From positions 1-38,187 of the IMG/VR virus record IMGVR_UViG_3300035670_000613: a stretch of DNA of 38,187 bases. The stretch is one strand, 5' to 3'. Of the stretch, positions 12,954 to 20,821 are shown piece by piece. The DNA comes from a virus. A program made the position numbers and the translations under genes. The number at the start of each line of letters is the position of its first letter. The stretch's first letter is position 1. The notes beneath the pieces were generated by a model. The model was not told the DNA's origin. It searched no databases and worked only from the letters and a program-made list of their open reading frames with translations.

Positions 12954-13649
12954 ATGGCACGTACTACCTTTTCTGGACCAGTCGCGTCCCTAAATGGCTT
13001 TGTAATGGGCACCCCTGAGGCCCCTTATGTAAGCTCTTCTTCGACTACCCCTGGAACCGCAACTCGCGGAGCAACCTTTACCGTTAACCCCACTGGCACA
13101 TTTGGTAGCAATACCGCTACTAATCCCTCTAGTGCCCAGGGTTCTTCTGGTCAGGTTTTCGGTAGCAATCTAGCCTCTACGGCTACCTATTACATCGGTG
13201 CAACAGGTCGTTATCTGATTACCGGCACCAATGCTTCTACCTTTGCCAAGGCTGGTGTGATGGGTGTGGTTGGAAACACCACAACCACCGCTGATGCTGC
13301 TGTTATGGCCTGGATGGACGGTGACGGTGGACTTACCACTGCCCGTGCTGGTTATGCGATCGGTATGACCCAGTCCACAGGTGGCTCTGGATTTGACTAC
13401 GGTATGGACCTTGAACTGCAAGACGCTGTTGGCGGCGGTGGTTCTGTTCAGCCCTACAAGAAAGCAGAGATCCGTGTCTCCAATGATGTTGTCGTTATGA
13501 CTGGCGCAGGTGTCCCTGTTGACGGAACTACCGGCGATAACTTTGCTGGCCCTGGTTCGATGTTTGTAGATGTCACCAACGCTAACCTCTACATTCAGAC
13601 CGGATTGATCACTAGCCCTGTTTGGAAGTTGGTCACCCGCGCAGCTTAA
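12954..13649 (+). CDS. Structural protein, Gly/Thr/Ser-rich, 231 aa
   Basis: ATG 12954 has GAAAGGA upstream; an in-frame GTG at 12930 lies inside the pseudoknot region and is rejected. The N-terminal third is low-complexity Ser/Thr/Gly (for example TFGSNTATNPSSAQGSSG), the middle contains a predicted beta-rich domain (ATYYIGATGRYLITGT), and the C-terminus reads FVDVTNANLYIQTGLITSPVWKL. This end pattern is common in phage head-fibre or tail-type virion proteins. Probably surface exposed; exact role unknown. Confidence 0.65.
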   Translation: MARTTFSGPVASLNGFVMGTPEAPYVSSSSTTPGTATRGATFTVNPTGTFGSNTATNPSSAQGSSGQVFGSNLASTATYYIGATGRYLITGTNASTFAKAGVMGVVGNTTTTADAAVMAWMDGDGGLTTARAGYAIGMTQSTGGSGFDYGMDLELQDAVGGGGSVQPYKKAEIRVSNDVVVMTGAGVPVDGTTGDNFAGPGSMFVDVTNANLYIQTGLITSPVWKLVTRAA

Positions 13650-13661
13650 TAGGAGCCGCTC

Positions 13662-14252
13662 ATGGCGATGCAATATGATGTATGGTCAGTAACGCCAGGG
13701 GAGGATGACGATTTCTATCGTACAGCCGGTCCTATTGCTGTTGCTGGCGTTATCACCCTTGCTGCTACCACTCCCGGAATCAATGGCTATGGTTACAAGG
13801 TAGCCATTGACTCTGATGGAAATGATGCAGGCCTTAACTTCACGATCGTTGGTCACAAGGTTGGGGAGCTAAACAAAGGGCTAACAACAGAGGTTGTTGC
13901 TGGGCCTAATGGAGGTCCAGTCACTTCAACCAATTACTACGCCCAGGTGGTTAGCATCACCGTTAGCGGCACTTCAGCTAACAATGTGAAGATCGGATAT
14001 TCAGGAAGCTTGGCTCTTCCCAGGGTTAGGATCAAGGGTCTTTACTACCTTGCTTCTAATGCACAGGGAAGTATCTCTATTAGCTCTCCGAACTCTCCGA
14101 TCCCGTTGCTGTTTATGGCAACCCCTGCTGATGACACCAAGATCTCCAGTCTTTATATGGCTGCAGAAGGAATCCTGGTCGGCAGAACGGTAGATGACTA
14201 CGCTGTGGTCACCATCACCGATGTTGCTTCGGTGACTCTTATCTGCGGGTAA
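13662..14252 (+). CDS. Probable virion structural protein, beta-rich, 196 aa
   Basis: TAGGAG lies before ATG 13662. It opens MAMQYDVWSVTPGEDDDFYR and contains beta-strand-like runs (AVAGVITLAATTPGI; YYAQVVSITVSGTSANNVKI) and an Ile/Ser-rich stretch (GSISISSPNSPIPLLF). No family recognised. The position between the capsid cluster and the basic small proteins suggests a head or connector protein. Confidence 0.6.
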   Translation: MAMQYDVWSVTPGEDDDFYRTAGPIAVAGVITLAATTPGINGYGYKVAIDSDGNDAGLNFTIVGHKVGELNKGLTTEVVAGPNGGPVTSTNYYAQVVSITVSGTSANNVKIGYSGSLALPRVRIKGLYYLASNAQGSISISSPNSPIPLLFMATPADDTKISSLYMAAEGILVGRTVDDYAVVTITDVASVTLICG

Positions 14253-14254
14253 TC

Positions 14255-14545
14255 ATGGCTAAGGTCTCCAAAAAGGATATGCCCTGCAATAAGCCGAGGG
14301 CTACTCCCGATCATCCAAAGAAGTCTCACATTGTGAAGGCTTGTGAGGGTGGTAAGGAGAAGGTCATTCGGTTTGGTCAGCAAGGCAAAAAGGTTGGAAC
14401 CTTGTCAGGAACCGCAGGTAAACCAAAGGCCGGAGAATCTGAGCGCATGAAAGCCAAGCGCAGGTCGTTTAAAGCCAGACATGCTAAAAACATAGCCAAG
14501 GGCAAGATGTCAGCAGCCTACTGGGCGGATAAGGAAAAATGGTAA
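14255..14545 (+). CDS. Small Lys/Arg-rich phage protein, 96 aa
   Basis: Opens MAKVSKKDMPCNKPRATPDHPKK... and contains IRFGQQGKKVG and the C-terminal signature SFKARHAKNIAKGKMSAAYWADK. The signature is one I recall as conserved in many environmental phages (possibly DUF6321). The strong positive charge and helical tail suggest nucleic-acid binding, possibly with packaged DNA. It begins a run of six basic genes. Confidence 0.7.
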   Translation: MAKVSKKDMPCNKPRATPDHPKKSHIVKACEGGKEKVIRFGQQGKKVGTLSGTAGKPKAGESERMKAKRRSFKARHAKNIAKGKMSAAYWADKEKW

Positions 14546-14548
14546 GCC

Positions 14549-14800
14549 ATGGAAATGATGCTTTGGAATATCGTCCTTTCGGCGATAGTGGGGTTCATGA
14601 TGTTCTTGCTTAAGAACAAGTTCGATGAACTCCAGCGGATCAGCATTCTTTTGAACAAAACAAGAGAAGAAGTCGCTCGGGATCATATTACCCGTGCTGA
14701 AGTAAGAGCAGATCTAGAGAAGATCCGGGATCATTTTGATAACGGGTTTAAACGTCTTGAAGACAAAATTGATGCCTTATCGCAAAGGAGTTCAAAATGA
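14549..14800 (+). CDS. Small membrane-anchored coiled-coil protein, 83 aa
   Basis: One N-terminal membrane helix (residues about 4-21: MLWNIVLSAIVGFMMFLL) is followed by a charged coiled coil (ISILLNKTREEVARDH, then ADLEKIRDHFDNGFKRLEDK). This is the build of several small phage membrane proteins of unknown or lysis-associated function. Its stop overlaps the next start (ATGA). A GTTTAAAC site falls within the codons GFKR near 14746. Confidence 0.6.
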   Translation: MEMMLWNIVLSAIVGFMMFLLKNKFDELQRISILLNKTREEVARDHITRAEVRADLEKIRDHFDNGFKRLEDKIDALSQRSSK

Positions 14801-15441
14801 GCAAGAAACGTAGGGGCCGTGGATTAGGTGGTTTGGCTGCTCTTGGTGGAGCGGCATTGCTGGCTATGAAGCTGGCTAAGGGGGACAGGAAGGATGCTGC
14901 CCCTATTGAAGATGCAACGAAAAGGGACTCTAAGTCTTCAAGTGAAACGAAAAGACTTGCAGAAACTGTTACCGACATGGGTGGTATGAGTCGGGGTACT
15001 ACGGATTCCAGAGGCACCACAGCCCAATCCTCTAAGCCTGCTGATAGGACTGTTACTAGACCCTCCCCTAGGCCTGCTGCTAGACCTGCCGCTCAGGCTC
15101 CTGCTGCTCAAGCACCCGCTGTTGTCCCAAGAGCACCTGCGGTTAGTCGAGCAGAAGGAACTACCGCTTCTGGTTTGCCTCGTGAGGCTCGTGGTGTTCA
15201 ACCATCTACCCCTACTGATGTTTCTTCAATGATGGCTAACATTGGTACTAGGCCAAGTTTTGGCATCACACCGGGAAGAGAAGTTGATCCCCGTGTTTTG
15301 AATGCTATGCAACGGGCTGGAGGTATGAAAAAAGGTGGCGCGGTAAAGAAGAAGATGAAGTCTGGTGGCACGGTTTCCAAAGCCTCTAAACGGGCTGACG
15401 GAATTGCCAAGCGCGGCAGAACTCATTGCAAGATTTGCTGA
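14797..15441 (+). CDS. Ala/Pro-rich basic protein with conserved C-terminal motif, 214 aa
   Basis: Coupled to the previous gene (ATGA); AAGGAG precedes the ATG. It has a basic start (MSKKRRGRG) with a short hydrophobic Ala/Gly/Leu stretch (13-26), a disordered Ser/Thr/Pro/Ala-rich middle (about 60-140), and a C-terminus containing KKGGAVKKKMKSGGTV and the terminal ADGIAKRGRTHCKIC. The ADG-A-K-G-TH pattern recurs in the following gene. I associate the terminal motif with environmental phages but know no function. Confidence 0.65.
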   Translation: MSKKRRGRGLGGLAALGGAALLAMKLAKGDRKDAAPIEDATKRDSKSSSETKRLAETVTDMGGMSRGTTDSRGTTAQSSKPADRTVTRPSPRPAARPAAQAPAAQAPAVVPRAPAVSRAEGTTASGLPREARGVQPSTPTDVSSMMANIGTRPSFGITPGREVDPRVLNAMQRAGGMKKGGAVKKKMKSGGTVSKASKRADGIAKRGRTHCKIC

Positions 15442-15932
15442 TGCCTCCGGTCAGCAAGAAGCAGGAAAGGTTCATGCAGGCTGTGGCGCATTCGCCTAAG
15501 TTTGCAAAGAAGGTAGGTGTCCCACAGTCGGTAGGTCATGAATTCACGAAAGGAAAAGACATGTACAAGAAGGATGCAGATGGAGTTGCTAAGAAGGGCA
15601 AAACCCACACGAAGACTTACGCTTCGGGTGGTTCTGTCGAAGGTAAAATGATGAAGAAAGAGGGCCGTGGTATGGCTAAAGCAGACATGCAAAAGAAGAA
15701 ATCTGGCGGCATGGCAGCACTTAAGAAACACGCCGCTAAACCCGCTAGTGAGGCTCATGCAGGCCTGAAATATGGCGGCAAGGTCAAGAAGATGATGGAC
15801 GGTGGAATGGCCCGTATGCCCTCTCGCGGCGAGCATTCAATCCAGAAGAAATCTACCCGTGGCGCAGAAGATGTCACCATGATGAAGAAGGGCGGTGGCG
15901 TTAAGAGGATGCGTATGGGTGGGAAGTGCTAA
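15441..15932 (+). CDS. Lys-rich repeat protein with GG motifs, 163 aa
   Basis: ATG 15441 overlaps the previous TGA (TGATG) and gives the typical opening MPPVSKKQERFMQAVA; an upstream in-frame TTG at 15426 is not needed. The body is strongly basic with repeated Gly-Gly units (ASGGSV, KSGGMA, YGGKVKKMMDGGMA, MKKGGGVKRMRMGGKC) and an ADGVAKKGKTH segment like the neighbour. Probably a nucleic-acid-associated or virion-internal protein, by composition only. Confidence 0.65.
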   Translation: MPPVSKKQERFMQAVAHSPKFAKKVGVPQSVGHEFTKGKDMYKKDADGVAKKGKTHTKTYASGGSVEGKMMKKEGRGMAKADMQKKKSGGMAALKKHAAKPASEAHAGLKYGGKVKKMMDGGMARMPSRGEHSIQKKSTRGAEDVTMMKKGGGVKRMRMGGKC

Positions 15933-16220
15933 ATGAGGCCCTCCAGGGGGATGGGCGATATTCGTCCATCCAAGATCCCCAAACCCAAGATTAAGAGGCG
16001 CAAAGATGGTGACACGTTCACGGCGTTTAAGAATGGCGGCAAGGTTAAATCTCGCGTTAATGAAGCAGGGGTTTATACAAAACCTGGAATGCGTAAAAGT
16101 CTTTTTGAGCAGATTAAAGCTTCCGCGACTCAAGGGACTGCTGCGGGTGAATGGTCAGCCAGAAAAGCGCAACTCTTAGCCAAGAAGTACAAGGCTAAAG
16201 GTGGCGGGTACCGTGGATGA
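15933..16220 (+). CDS. Small basic protein, 95 aa
   Basis: Directly adjacent to the preceding stop (TAAATG). Opens MRPSRGMGDIRPSKIPKPK, contains FKNGGKV and NEAGVYTKPGMRKSLFEQIKA, and ends WSARKAQLLAKKYKAKGGGY. These blocks look like a family I remember from aquatic phages. Very basic, mixed helix and coil. Function not known; another member of the basic block. Confidence 0.7.
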   Translation: MRPSRGMGDIRPSKIPKPKIKRRKDGDTFTAFKNGGKVKSRVNEAGVYTKPGMRKSLFEQIKASATQGTAAGEWSARKAQLLAKKYKAKGGGYRG

Positions 16221-16450
16221 AGAAGCCTCAGCAAAGTCTTAAGGACTGGACTGCTCAGAAGTGGAGGACCAAGAGTGGCAAGAAATCTTCCGTTACAGGC
16301 GAGCGTTATTTACCAGAGAAAGCGATCCAATCTCTATCTTCAGCAGAGTATGCAGCGACGACTAGAGCGAAAAGAGTTGGTAAAGCTAGTGGAAAACAGT
16401 TCGTCAAACAACCAAAGCGCATTGCAGCAAAAACAAAGGGATTTCGATGA
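16217..16450 (+). CDS. Small basic protein (DUF5872-like), 77 aa
   Basis: ATG 16217 overlaps the previous stop. The pattern SLKDWTAQKWRTKSGKKSSVTGERYLPEKAIQ (in pieces: SLKDWTAQKWRTKSG; GERYLPEKAI) matches a small conserved family that I recall as DUF5872, present in phages and some giant viruses. It ends in a Lys/Arg tail. Likely DNA- or virion-associated; unproven. Confidence 0.65.
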   Translation: MKKPQQSLKDWTAQKWRTKSGKKSSVTGERYLPEKAIQSLSSAEYAATTRAKRVGKASGKQFVKQPKRIAAKTKGFR

Positions 16451-16719
16451 AGACCGTTACTCCTAGATCCGCCAAAGAAGATGAGATGGCTAAAGACCCT
16501 ATTGAGCAACTTAAAAAGGGTAAGACTAAAGTTGTCAAAGCCAAGGAAGGCAAGTGGATACAGTCAGCCATAAAGAAACCTGGCTCCTTGCGTGAATCTC
16601 TTGGTGCCAAAAAGGGCGAGAAGATCCCGGCTAAAAAGCTAGCAGCAGCAGCTAAAAAGCCGGGGAAGATGGGCCAAAGAGCACGGTTAGCGCAGACATT
16701 AAAGGGCTTTAAGAAGTGA
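16447..16719 (+). CDS. Small basic protein, 90 aa
   Basis: ATG 16447 overlaps the previous TGA; a downstream ATG at 16486 is an alternative start. The conserved-looking core WIQSAIKKPGSLRESLGAKKGEK, followed by Ala/Lys repeats (AKKLAAAAKKPGKMG), recurs in other phages, with no function known to me. Its stop overlaps the GTG start of the next gene (GTGA). Confidence 0.65.
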   Translation: MKTVTPRSAKEDEMAKDPIEQLKKGKTKVVKAKEGKWIQSAIKKPGSLRESLGAKKGEKIPAKKLAAAAKKPGKMGQRARLAQTLKGFKK

Positions 16720-17483
16720 CAACCTCTGGCGTTTCAGCCTTTAATCTCGATCTCAATGACATCATTGAGGAAGCCTTTGAGCGCTGTGGTGCAGAGCTTC
16801 GCACGGGCTATGACTTCCGTACCGCTCGTCGATCGCTAAACCTTCTGACTATCGAGTGGGCCAACAGAGGTATCAATCTGTGGACAATCGAAGAAGGTGA
16901 GATCGTCCTGCAGACCGGTGTCCCTACCTATGACCTGCCGGTTGATACGATCGACCTTCTGGAGCATGTAATTCGGACTGGATCTGGAACCCCTTCTCTA
17001 CAGTCTGACCTGACGATTACCCGTATCAGTGTTAGCACTTACGCTACGATTCCCAATAAGCTGATCCAGGGTAGACCAATTCAGGTATGGGTAGACCGTC
17101 AGTCTGGTGCTACCTACCCTCCCGGTGGAAGACCTGTAGGTACAAACCCTAGCACTGGTGTTGACCATCCTAAGATCCATGTCTGGCCTACTCCCAATGA
17201 GCCTGGGGATCAGTACCGTTTTGTTTACTGGCGCATGAGAAGGATTCAGGACGCTGGGGGCGGTGTTGCTACCCAAGATATCCCTTTCAGGTTCTTGAAC
17301 TGCATGATTGCTGGCTTGGCCTACTATCTGTCCTTGAAGATAGCAGCAGTCGATCCTGCTCGTCGTATGGAACTTAAGGCAGCGTATGAGGAGCAGTGGA
17401 AGTTTGCGATCGAAGAGGACCGTGAGAAGGCAGCAATTCGGTTCGTTCCTCGCCGTCAATACATCGGATCGGGGACCTTGTAA
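16716..17483 (+). CDS. Adaptor / tail-tubular-type protein (P22 gp4-like), 255 aa
   Basis: GTG start coupled to the upstream stop. It has an N-terminal helical domain (LDLNDIIEEAFERCGAELRTG at 11-31; then ARRSLNLLTIEWANRGINLW) followed by a beta segment with TYDLPVDTIDLLEHV and a C-terminal helical hairpin (LAYYLSLKIAAVDPARRMELK). This is the typical plan of head-to-tail adaptor proteins of short-tailed phages, which sit below the portal. Assigned by pattern and place. Confidence 0.7.
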   Translation: MTTSGVSAFNLDLNDIIEEAFERCGAELRTGYDFRTARRSLNLLTIEWANRGINLWTIEEGEIVLQTGVPTYDLPVDTIDLLEHVIRTGSGTPSLQSDLTITRISVSTYATIPNKLIQGRPIQVWVDRQSGATYPPGGRPVGTNPSTGVDHPKIHVWPTPNEPGDQYRFVYWRMRRIQDAGGGVATQDIPFRFLNCMIAGLAYYLSLKIAAVDPARRMELKAAYEEQWKFAIEEDREKAAIRFVPRRQYIGSGTL

Positions 17484-17872
17484 TGGGCAACCGTTTTGCC
17501 TCCGGCAAAAATGCGATCTCTGAGTGCGATCGGTGCGGGTTTCAGTACCGTTTAAAGCAGCTTCGTCAGCTTGTCATCAAGACCAAGAACGTCAATATCA
17601 TGGTCTGCCCGGAATGCTGGGAACCAGATCAGCCACAATTGCAGCTTGGAATGTACCCGGTAGATGACCCCCAGGGACTTCGGAACCCTCGTCCTGATAC
17701 TACCTATGTGGTGTCTGGTGTAAACGCCCAGGGAGTCCCTTCAGGGGGCTCCAGGATCATTCAGTGGGGTTGGTATCCCGTAGGTGGTTCCAGAGGCACT
17801 GACGCCGGTTTAACGCCAAATAACCTTGTTTTTGGCATCCAGCTTGGTACAGTTACCGTCAATCCAACATGA
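17483..17872 (+). CDS. Zinc-ribbon-containing virion-region protein, 129 aa
   Basis: ATG overlaps the previous TAA. Two CxxC pairs, CDRCG (residues 15-19) and CPECW (about 42-46), form a probable zinc ribbon separated by about 23 residues. The rest is Pro/Gly-rich beta/coil (GVPSGGSRIIQWGW, WYPVGGSRG). Similar ribbon proteins are found beside adaptor genes in environmental phages. Zinc binding is inferred from cysteine spacing. Confidence 0.65.
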   Translation: MGNRFASGKNAISECDRCGFQYRLKQLRQLVIKTKNVNIMVCPECWEPDQPQLQLGMYPVDDPQGLRNPRPDTTYVVSGVNAQGVPSGGSRIIQWGWYPVGGSRGTDAGLTPNNLVFGIQLGTVTVNPT

Positions 17873-17882
17873 GGAGCAAACC

Positions 17883-18023
17883 ATGGAATACAAGAAACCC
17901 AAACCAGTACCAGTCCCTAACACGGCAGGGTACCCGAACAATGTCCCCAACACCCAGACCGTTAAAACCAGGGGTACCGGTGCTGCTACAAAAGGCACAC
18001 ACTCCAGCAAGACGCTCGCCTAA
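17883..18023 (+). CDS. Small Pro/Thr-rich phage protein, 46 aa
   Basis: ATG 17883 with GGAG 6 nt upstream; the longer frame from 17826 overlaps the preceding gene and lacks a ribosome site. The product, MEYKKPKPVPVPNTAGY, then TQTVKTRGTGAATKGT, belongs to a short recurrent group of phage proteins with a conserved TxGxGAATKGT-like block. Mostly disordered and basic. Role unknown. Confidence 0.65.
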   Translation: MEYKKPKPVPVPNTAGYPNNVPNTQTVKTRGTGAATKGTHSSKTLA

Positions 18024-18767
18024 ATGAACTACCAAGAGCTTTTCGAGACCGTTAAAGGTTATGTGGAAAATGACTTCCCAAACCTTGAGTACGGAGATCC
18101 GACTGCAAATTCTCAGAATTTTACTTCTAAGGAGCAGTTGGATACCTTTATTCGTCAAGCAGAGCAAAGGATTTATAACAGCGTACAGTTTCCTTCGATT
18201 AGGAAAAACGTCACTGGGGTAACGACAAACGGCAATAAGTACTTGTCATCTCCTAGCGACTTTCTGGCTGTTTACTCTATGGCAGTAATTCTGCCTACAG
18301 GTGAATACGAGTACTTGCTCAATAAAGATGTGAACTTCATCAGGGCTGCTTATCCACGCCCAGCCGATACTGGAGTACCCCGGTACTACGCTTTGTTTGG
18401 GCCTACTACCACAAATGACAATCCGCCTCAGTTAACCGATGAGCTAAGTTTTATTCTTGGCCCTACGCCTAACGCTGCCTACGACATAGAGCTTCATTAT
18501 TTCTTCTATCCTGAGTCGATTACAGTAGCCGCTGATGGTAGAACTTGGCTTGGGGACAACTTTGACAGCGTATTGCTGTATGGCACTCTTCTGGAAGCCT
18601 ATACATTTATGAAGGGTGAGCAAGACGTTATCGCCAACTACACCGCAAGGTACAACGAGGCACTGATTCTTGCTAAACGGCTTGGTGATGGTATGGAACG
18701 CAGTGATGCTTACAGGTCGGGGCAGTTCCGTATGCCGAACCTTCCGCAAAATACTGGGGTGCAATAA
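18024..18767 (+). CDS. Adaptor / head-to-tail joining-type protein, 247 aa
   Basis: Starts directly after the previous stop. Pattern MNYQELFETVKGYVEND, FTSKEQLDTFIRQAEQRIYN, LSSPSDFLAVYSMAVIL and a C-terminal LEAYTFMKGEQDVIANYTARYNEA helix resemble the second adaptor-type proteins of short-tailed phages (tail tubular A-like). The order with the gp4-like gene 1.3 kb upstream supports it. The exact family is not certain. Confidence 0.65.
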   Translation: MNYQELFETVKGYVENDFPNLEYGDPTANSQNFTSKEQLDTFIRQAEQRIYNSVQFPSIRKNVTGVTTNGNKYLSSPSDFLAVYSMAVILPTGEYEYLLNKDVNFIRAAYPRPADTGVPRYYALFGPTTTNDNPPQLTDELSFILGPTPNAAYDIELHYFFYPESITVAADGRTWLGDNFDSVLLYGTLLEAYTFMKGEQDVIANYTARYNEALILAKRLGDGMERSDAYRSGQFRMPNLPQNTGVQ

Positions 18768-19184
18768 GTGGCCTTTACCGGGAACTTTCTCTCCGACACA
18801 TTTAAGATCGGTCTGCGTAATGCAGACTTTGATTTTGCGCCTGGAACTACGGATGTTTACAAGATTGCCTTGTATACAAATGCTGCTACCCTGAATGCAA
18901 CAACACCTGCTTATACTACTGATGGTGAGGTAGTGGCTTCTGGTTATACCGCTGGTGGTGAGGTTTTAACGCCTGTGGTTGGGTTTGCTAACGGTGTGTC
19001 GTTTATCACCTTTAATAATGTTTCTTGGTCTGGGGCGTTTACCGCACGGGGCGCTCTGATCTATAAGGATGGTGGTGCTGCTGTCTGTGTCTTGGATTTT
19101 GGTTCAGATAAGACATCTACTACTACCTTTCCTGTGCAGTTCCCCGTGGCAACCAGCGCAGATGCGCTCATTCGTTTTGGATAA
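18768..19184 (+). CDS. Tail-associated structural protein, 138 aa
   Basis: GTG start immediately after the upstream stop. MAFTGNFLSDTFKIGLRNA, then TTDVYKIALYTNAATLN and DGEVVASGYTAGGEVL are blocks I recall from a conserved small phage tail-region family. The sequence is beta-rich with a final PVATSADALIRFG. Probably a virion protein; role unproven. Confidence 0.7.
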   Translation: MAFTGNFLSDTFKIGLRNADFDFAPGTTDVYKIALYTNAATLNATTPAYTTDGEVVASGYTAGGEVLTPVVGFANGVSFITFNNVSWSGAFTARGALIYKDGGAAVCVLDFGSDKTSTTTFPVQFPVATSADALIRFG

Positions 19185-19196
19185 AGGAGTTTGAAA

Positions 19197-19778
19197 ATGC
19201 TTGCAAATAAAGCAATCTCTTCTGATAAAGCCGCTGCAAGCGTCAATATGGGCGGCGACCTTGCTTCTGGTGCCCGTGGAGGCGGCGTATTTCACTTCAA
19301 GTGCTACGACAAAGACGGCAACCTGAAATGGGAAGACAAAGCTCATAACCTTGTGGTTAACGTAGGTCTGGCTGATATGAACGACAAGTACTTTAGTGGG
19401 TCTGGCTATTCTGCCACTTGGTATCTTGGTCTGGTTGATAACAGCCCTTCGCCTTCTTATGCGGCTGGAGACACAATGGCTTCTCATGCTGGCTGGGCTG
19501 AAAACACTGACTACACACAGGCAAACAGACCGACAGTGACGTTTGGTTCTGCAACGGTTGCCGATCCTTCTGTTATTAACAATTCAGGTGCAGTTGATGT
19601 CTTTACCATGAACGCATCGGTGACAATTGCTGGCGCTTTTCTGACTAGCGATAACACCAAGGGTGGCACGGCTGGGATCTTGTTTTCTGCGTCAACCTTT
19701 CAAACCCCCGGCGCTCGTACAGTCGTGTCAGGTGACACATTGAATGTCACCTACGAATTTAGCCTTGATGCTGCTTAA
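19197..19778 (+). CDS. Tail-region structural protein, 193 aa
   Basis: ATG 19197 has AAAGGAG 7 nt upstream; the in-frame TTG at 19191 would abut the ribosome site and is rejected. After a short N-terminus (MLANKAISSDKAAA), a Gly-rich stretch and KCYDKDGNLKWEDKAHNLVV lead into a beta-rich body with FLTSDNTKGGTAG and DTLNVTYEFSLDA at the end. It resembles phage tail-tip or baseplate structural proteins I have seen without known function. Confidence 0.65.
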   Translation: MLANKAISSDKAAASVNMGGDLASGARGGGVFHFKCYDKDGNLKWEDKAHNLVVNVGLADMNDKYFSGSGYSATWYLGLVDNSPSPSYAAGDTMASHAGWAENTDYTQANRPTVTFGSATVADPSVINNSGAVDVFTMNASVTIAGAFLTSDNTKGGTAGILFSASTFQTPGARTVVSGDTLNVTYEFSLDAA

Positions 19779-19788
19779 GGAGCAATAA

Positions 19789-19968
19789 ATGCCTACTACA
19801 TTTACCAAAAACCAAACCGTGCGGCTCAAGGCTATTCTTCCGGAAGGCCCGGTTGTGGCTCTTCGCATGAATGAGGATGGCGAGTTCTTTTACATGATCC
19901 AGTGGACAGATGCTAATGGAAGGTCTCAACAGCGCTGGTTCAAAGAAGAAGAACTAGAAGCCGTTTAA
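19789..19968 (+). CDS. Small SH3-like (YodC/DUF2158-like) protein, 59 aa
   Basis: ATG 19789 with AAGGAG 7 nt upstream; its stop overlaps the next start. Opens MPTTFTKNQTVRLKAILPEG and ends FYMIQWTDANGRSQQRWFKE plus EELEAV. The pattern of a short beta barrel with a final acidic ELE is similar to small YodC-type proteins. Fold inferred; role unknown, and it precedes the repeat-bearing tail protein. Confidence 0.65.
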   Translation: MPTTFTKNQTVRLKAILPEGPVVALRMNEDGEFFYMIQWTDANGRSQQRWFKEEELEAV

Positions 19969-19969
19969 T

Positions 19970-20812
19970 GTGTTTGGGTTTCTGCCATTTGCCACAGCAC
20001 CGTTTTCTTCGCTTGCTGGCAATACGTATGCCGTAACAGTCTCTGAATCAGCGACTGCATCTGATGTTGTCTCTGCTTTAGTTGATTTTCTTTCTTCTTT
20101 GTCGGAGTCTGCTACAGGCTCTGATTCTGTTTCTACTAATGTAATTTTCGTTGTTTTAATACAAGAATCCTCAACGGGTGCTGATGAGGTCTCTGCCGGG
20201 ATTGATTTTTCTAACCAGATCGATGAAAGCGCCACTGGGTCTGAAGAAGTATCTGGAGCGGTGGACTTTGGTGTTGCTATAGATGAATCTGCTACAGGCT
20301 CAGACGAAGTAAGTAGTTTGGTTGATTTTGGTGGGCAGATTGATGAATCAGCTACTGGGGCGGATCAGGTTTCTTCTCTGGCTGATTTTGTGTCCCAGAT
20401 TGATGAGGCGGCTACAGGATCAGAGCAAGTATTCTCAATTGGCACGTTCCAGCATTTAATCCAAGAGTTGGCAACCGGGTCAGATCAGGTATTTGCGGGG
20501 GTTGATTTTATAGTTTTAGTGGTTGAGGCTTCTACTGGATCAGAAGAGGTATCTGGTGCTGTTGATTTTGGAAACCTTATACAGGAAGCCGCAGAAGGCT
20601 CAGAAGTTGTATCTACGTCGATTGATTTTGGTGTCTTAATTCAAGAACTTGCAATTGCTGAAGACAGCCCTCTGGTTAGATTTTTGTGGGAGTTGATTAA
20701 TGACAGCCAATCTGTTACATGGCAAAATGTCCAGAGCGGTGGGAATACAAGTTGGGTGGTGGTTAATACCTCTGAAACAACCAACTGGCAAAACGTCCCC
20801 ACGCTAAATTAA
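19970..20812 (+). CDS. Tail protein with ten 20-residue tandem repeats, 280 aa
   Basis: GTG start coupled to the previous stop. After a 24-residue lead, residues 25-224 consist of ten units of exactly 20 residues with no insertions, consensus E-S/A-ATGS-D/E-x-V-S-x-x-VDF-x-x-x-I. An 11th partial copy follows, then a C-terminal segment with two WQNV motifs. The regular period suggests a beta-solenoid or fibrous tail shaft. Position directly before tail-fibre genes supports a fibre or spike role; no enzymatic motif is seen. Confidence 0.7.
   Translation: MFGFLPFATAPFSSLAGNTYAVTVSESATASDVVSALVDFLSSLSESATGSDSVSTNVIFVVLIQESSTGADEVSAGIDFSNQIDESATGSEEVSGAVDFGVAIDESATGSDEVSSLVDFGGQIDESATGADQVSSLADFVSQIDEAATGSEQVFSIGTFQHLIQELATGSDQVFAGVDFIVLVVEASTGSEEVSGAVDFGNLIQEAAEGSEVVSTSIDFGVLIQELAIAEDSPLVRFLWELINDSQSVTWQNVQSGGNTSWVVVNTSETTNWQNVPTLN
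20042..20641 (+). repeat. Coding tandem repeat, 10 x 60 bp
   Basis: The DNA repeats with a period of exactly 60 bp (20 codons) ten times, with codon-level drift between copies; recognisable core words are gctac(t/a)gg(c/g)tc and g(t/a)tgattttg. Divergence is mostly at third positions and a few surface residues, pointing to old, in-frame duplication under protein-level selection. Confidence 0.85.
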
Positions 20813-20821
20813 GGAGCAAGC

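Noticed and set aside
20042-20641. Regular 60-bp repeats as a possible CRISPR array
   Set aside because: Repeats are contiguous, in frame and without spacers; they encode a 20-residue protein repeat.
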